Source of the DNA: an uncultured Clostridia bacterium
GTDB lineage: Bacteria; Bacillota; Clostridia; Oscillospirales; Oscillospiraceae
Assembly: GCA_947177115.1 (NCBI GenBank)
Contig: CAMWTG010000029.1
Coordinates: forward strand, 1-15,391
Direction: 5' to 3'
DNA length: 15,391 nt
In this document: positions 13,580-15,391 of the stretch, in pieces
How the letters are laid out: the number at the start of each line of letters is the position of its first letter
How positions within the stretch are numbered: the stretch's first letter is position 1
Notes under the pieces: model-generated
What the model was told of the DNA's origin: nothing
Database searches by the model: none
Seen by the model: only the letters and a program-made list of their open reading frames with translations
Translations under genes and position numbers: made by a program

Positions 13580-15391
13580 CGAAAGAAGAACTGCTGGAAA
13601 AAGCCAACAGCCTGCCCCTGGCTCCCGGCGTGTACCTGATGCACGCGAAGGACGGAGAGGTCATCTATGTGGGCAAGGCGAAAAAATTGAAAAACCGGGT
13701 GAGCCAGTATTTCCAGGCGGGGCGGGGGCACAACCTGAAAACCCATACCATGGTAGGGCTGGTGGATACCTTTGATACCATCATTGTGGGCAGCGAGTTC
13801 GAGGCGCTGGTGCTGGAAAACGCGCTTATTAAGCAGTATATGCCCCGGTACAATATTCTGTTGAAGGACGATAAGGGGTATCCCTTCGTGCGGCTGAGCC
13901 GGGAGGCGTATCCTAAGTTTTCCATTGTCAGCCGGGTGTCCGATGACAAGGCGCGGTATTTCGGACCCTATGGGATGCGGTTCGAAACCCGGTCCGCTTT
14001 GGACGCGATTAAGGCGGCGCTGCATCTGCCTACCTGCAACAAGACCTTTCCAAGAGATATCGGGAAAGAGCGGCCATGCCTGAACCACCATATGGGACGG
14101 TGCGATGGCTTCTGCCGGGCGGAAATGACGGCGGAGGAGTATAACCGGCGGATCGATCTGGCGGTGCAGCTGCTGGAGGGGAAGGTCCGGCTGGTAACGG
14201 CCCGGCTGGAGGAGGAGATGCAGGCGGCGGCGGAGGACTGGAAGTTCGAGGAGGCCGCCGCCCTCCGGGACCGGATCGCCGCCATCAAGGTCCTGAGCAA
14301 GCGGCAGAAGGTCTTCGCCGGGGTCTGCGCCGATACGGACGTGTGGGGGCTGTATTTGGGGGCCAAGTGCTGCTACGCGGTGCTCCACTACGAGGAGGGC
14401 CAGCTGACGGGCCGGGAGGCGGAACTGTTCGCCTCCTCCGGGCTGGAGGACGAGGCGGAGATCCTGTCCGCGCTGCTGCTGCAGTATTACGGCGGCAAGG
14501 CGGTGGCGCCCAGGGAGATCTGTCTTCCCGTGGAGATCGAGGATCAGGAGGTCCTGGAGCAGCTCCTGACGGAGCAGGCGAAGCACAAGGTGACGCTGCG
14601 GGTCCCCCAGCGGGGGGAGCGGGCTCAGGTGCTGCAAATGGCGGCGGCCAACGCCCGGGAGGAGGCGGAACGGCAGACCACCAACCAGGAGCGGGCGGAC
14701 CGCACCATGGAGCTGCTGGGCAAAATGCTGGGGCTCCCGGAGATGCCGGAGTGGATGGAGAGCTACGACATCTCCAACACCGGCGCGGACGATATCGTAG
14801 CGTCCATGGTGGTCTTTCGCGGCTCCCGGCCCGCCAAGGAGCGGTACAGGCGGTTTCGCATCAAGGAGGTGGAGGGCCATCCGGACGACTATAAGTCCAT
14901 GGAGGAGGTCCTGACCCGGCGGCTCACCCATTATATGGAACAGGATAAGAAGTTTATGCCTCTGCCGGACGTGATGCTCATAGACGGCGGCGAGCAGCAC
15001 GCCAAGGTGGCCCGGCGGGTGGCGGAGCATTTTGGCCTGGCCATCCCGATTTTCGGCATGGTAAAGGATGACCGCCACCGCACCCGCGCCCTGATCACCC
15101 CGGAGGGCCGGGAGATCGGCATCCAGGGCACCCAGGCGGTGTTTTCCCTGATCGGGCGCATCCAGGAGGAGACCCACCGCTTCGCCATCACCTTCAACCG
15201 GGAGAGCCATGGAAAGAGCGTGAAGGGCTCAACGCTGGACAGTATCCCCGGCGTAGGCGAGGTCCGCAGAACGGCTTTGCTGAAGCATTTCAAGAGCATC
15301 AAAGCCATCAAGGAGGCCTCGCTGGAAGAACTGCAGGCCATCATTCCGAAAAACGCCGCCCAAGCCGTCTATGAATGGGCCCATCCCCAAC
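13576..15391 (+). CDS. uvrC: UvrABC system protein C, 3' end outside window
   Basis: UvrC makes both incisions in nucleotide excision repair. About 605 residues are present and the frame is still open at the window edge; typical UvrC is near 600-620, so only a few residues are missing. The GIY-YIG nuclease is N-terminal (GVY at 18-20, IYVGKAKKLKNR at 30-41). The cysteines C154, C168, C176 and C180 match the reported Fe-S cluster spacing. A UVR (UvrB-binding) segment lies at about 205-240. The RNase H-like nuclease has D398 (YDISN), D470 (LIDGG) and H534 (THRFA). A helix-hairpin-helix domain begins near 553 (LDSIPGVGEVRR). It starts inside the stop of the amidohydrolase gene. Confidence 0.97.
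   Translation, partial: MTKEELLEKANSLPLAPGVYLMHAKDGEVIYVGKAKKLKNRVSQYFQAGRGHNLKTHTMVGLVDTFDTIIVGSEFEALVLENALIKQYMPRYNILLKDDKGYPFVRLSREAYPKFSIVSRVSDDKARYFGPYGMRFETRSALDAIKAALHLPTCNKTFPRDIGKERPCLNHHMGRCDGFCRAEMTAEEYNRRIDLAVQLLEGKVRLVTARLEEEMQAAAEDWKFEEAAALRDRIAAIKVLSKRQKVFAGVCADTDVWGLYLGAKCCYAVLHYEEGQLTGREAELFASSGLEDEAEILSALLLQYYGGKAVAPREICLPVEIEDQEVLEQLLTEQAKHKVTLRVPQRGERAQVLQMAAANAREEAERQTTNQERADRTMELLGKMLGLPEMPEWMESYDISNTGADDIVASMVVFRGSRPAKERYRRFRIKEVEGHPDDYKSMEEVLTRRLTHYMEQDKKFMPLPDVMLIDGGEQHAKVARRVAEHFGLAIPIFGMVKDDRHRTRALITPEGREIGIQGTQAVFSLIGRIQEETHRFAITFNRESHGKSVKGSTLDSIPGVGEVRRTALLKHFKSIKAIKEASLEELQAIIPKNAAQAVYEWAHPQ

Noticed and set aside
13474..15210. Minus-strand open frame of about 578 codons opposite uvrC
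   Set aside because: It is a shadow of the UvrC reading frame; all UvrC motifs are intact on the + strand.

Overview
The window reads as a chromosomal segment of a fairly GC-rich, endospore-forming member of the Clostridia, most likely of the Oscillospiraceae/Ruminococcaceae type. The grounds are the yqfC-yqfD sporulation pair, the Firmicutes-type gene order phoH-ybeY-era-yqzL-recO, a Gram-positive HPr with both His15 and Ser46, strong GGAGG ribosome-binding sites, and a base composition near 60% G+C in the housekeeping genes. The family-level placement is inference; the phylum-level placement is well supported. Every convincing gene lies on the + strand. No tRNA, rRNA, CRISPR array, transposase or phage gene was seen.

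Region 1 (1-6191) is a version of the classical Bacillus yqf-era cluster: yqfC, yqfD, a HAD-family hydrolase, phoH, ybeY, a lipoprotein, an unidentified P-loop kinase-like protein, and era. Spacing is very tight, with several 1-4 nt overlaps, so it is probably one operon. Compared with the textbook order (yqfC-yqfD-phoH-pgpH-ybeY-dgkA-cdd-era), pgpH, dgkA and cdd are absent, while the HAD gene, the lipoprotein gene and the P-loop gene are extra.

Region 2 (6192-8865) carries three tandem GNAT acetyltransferase paralogues of identical length (183 aa), inserted between era and the usual yqzL-recO pair. The 37-residue yqzL-like gene at 7962-8075 is easily missed because recO's reading frame stays open upstream through it. 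Region 3 (8890-9525) is a short lipoprotein gene that is strikingly AT-rich compared with its surroundings.

Region 4 (9526-12081) is mutS2. It has its own near-consensus sigma-A promoter (TTTACA, 17 bp, TATAAT) and a leader with two strong hairpins, the second ending in a T5 run that abuts the ribosome-binding site. Region 5 (12082-12377) is a 296 bp intergenic stretch packed with inverted repeats, including a nested fold with two mutually exclusive pairings, followed by a clear promoter for ptsH. Region 6 (12378-15391) holds ptsH (HPr) with a textbook terminator, a COG2159-type amidohydrolase, and uvrC, which overlaps it by 4 nt and runs off the end of the window only slightly short of its expected length.

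Functionally the window mixes ribosome biogenesis and rescue (YbeY, Era, MutS2), DNA repair (RecO, UvrC), sporulation (YqfC, YqfD) and carbon regulation (HPr), with a few accessory genes spliced in between. The best candidates for something undescribed are the structured intergenic RNA at 12131-12210, the mutS2 leader, the GNAT triplet, and the lipoprotein/P-loop pair that occupies the usual dgkA-cdd position.
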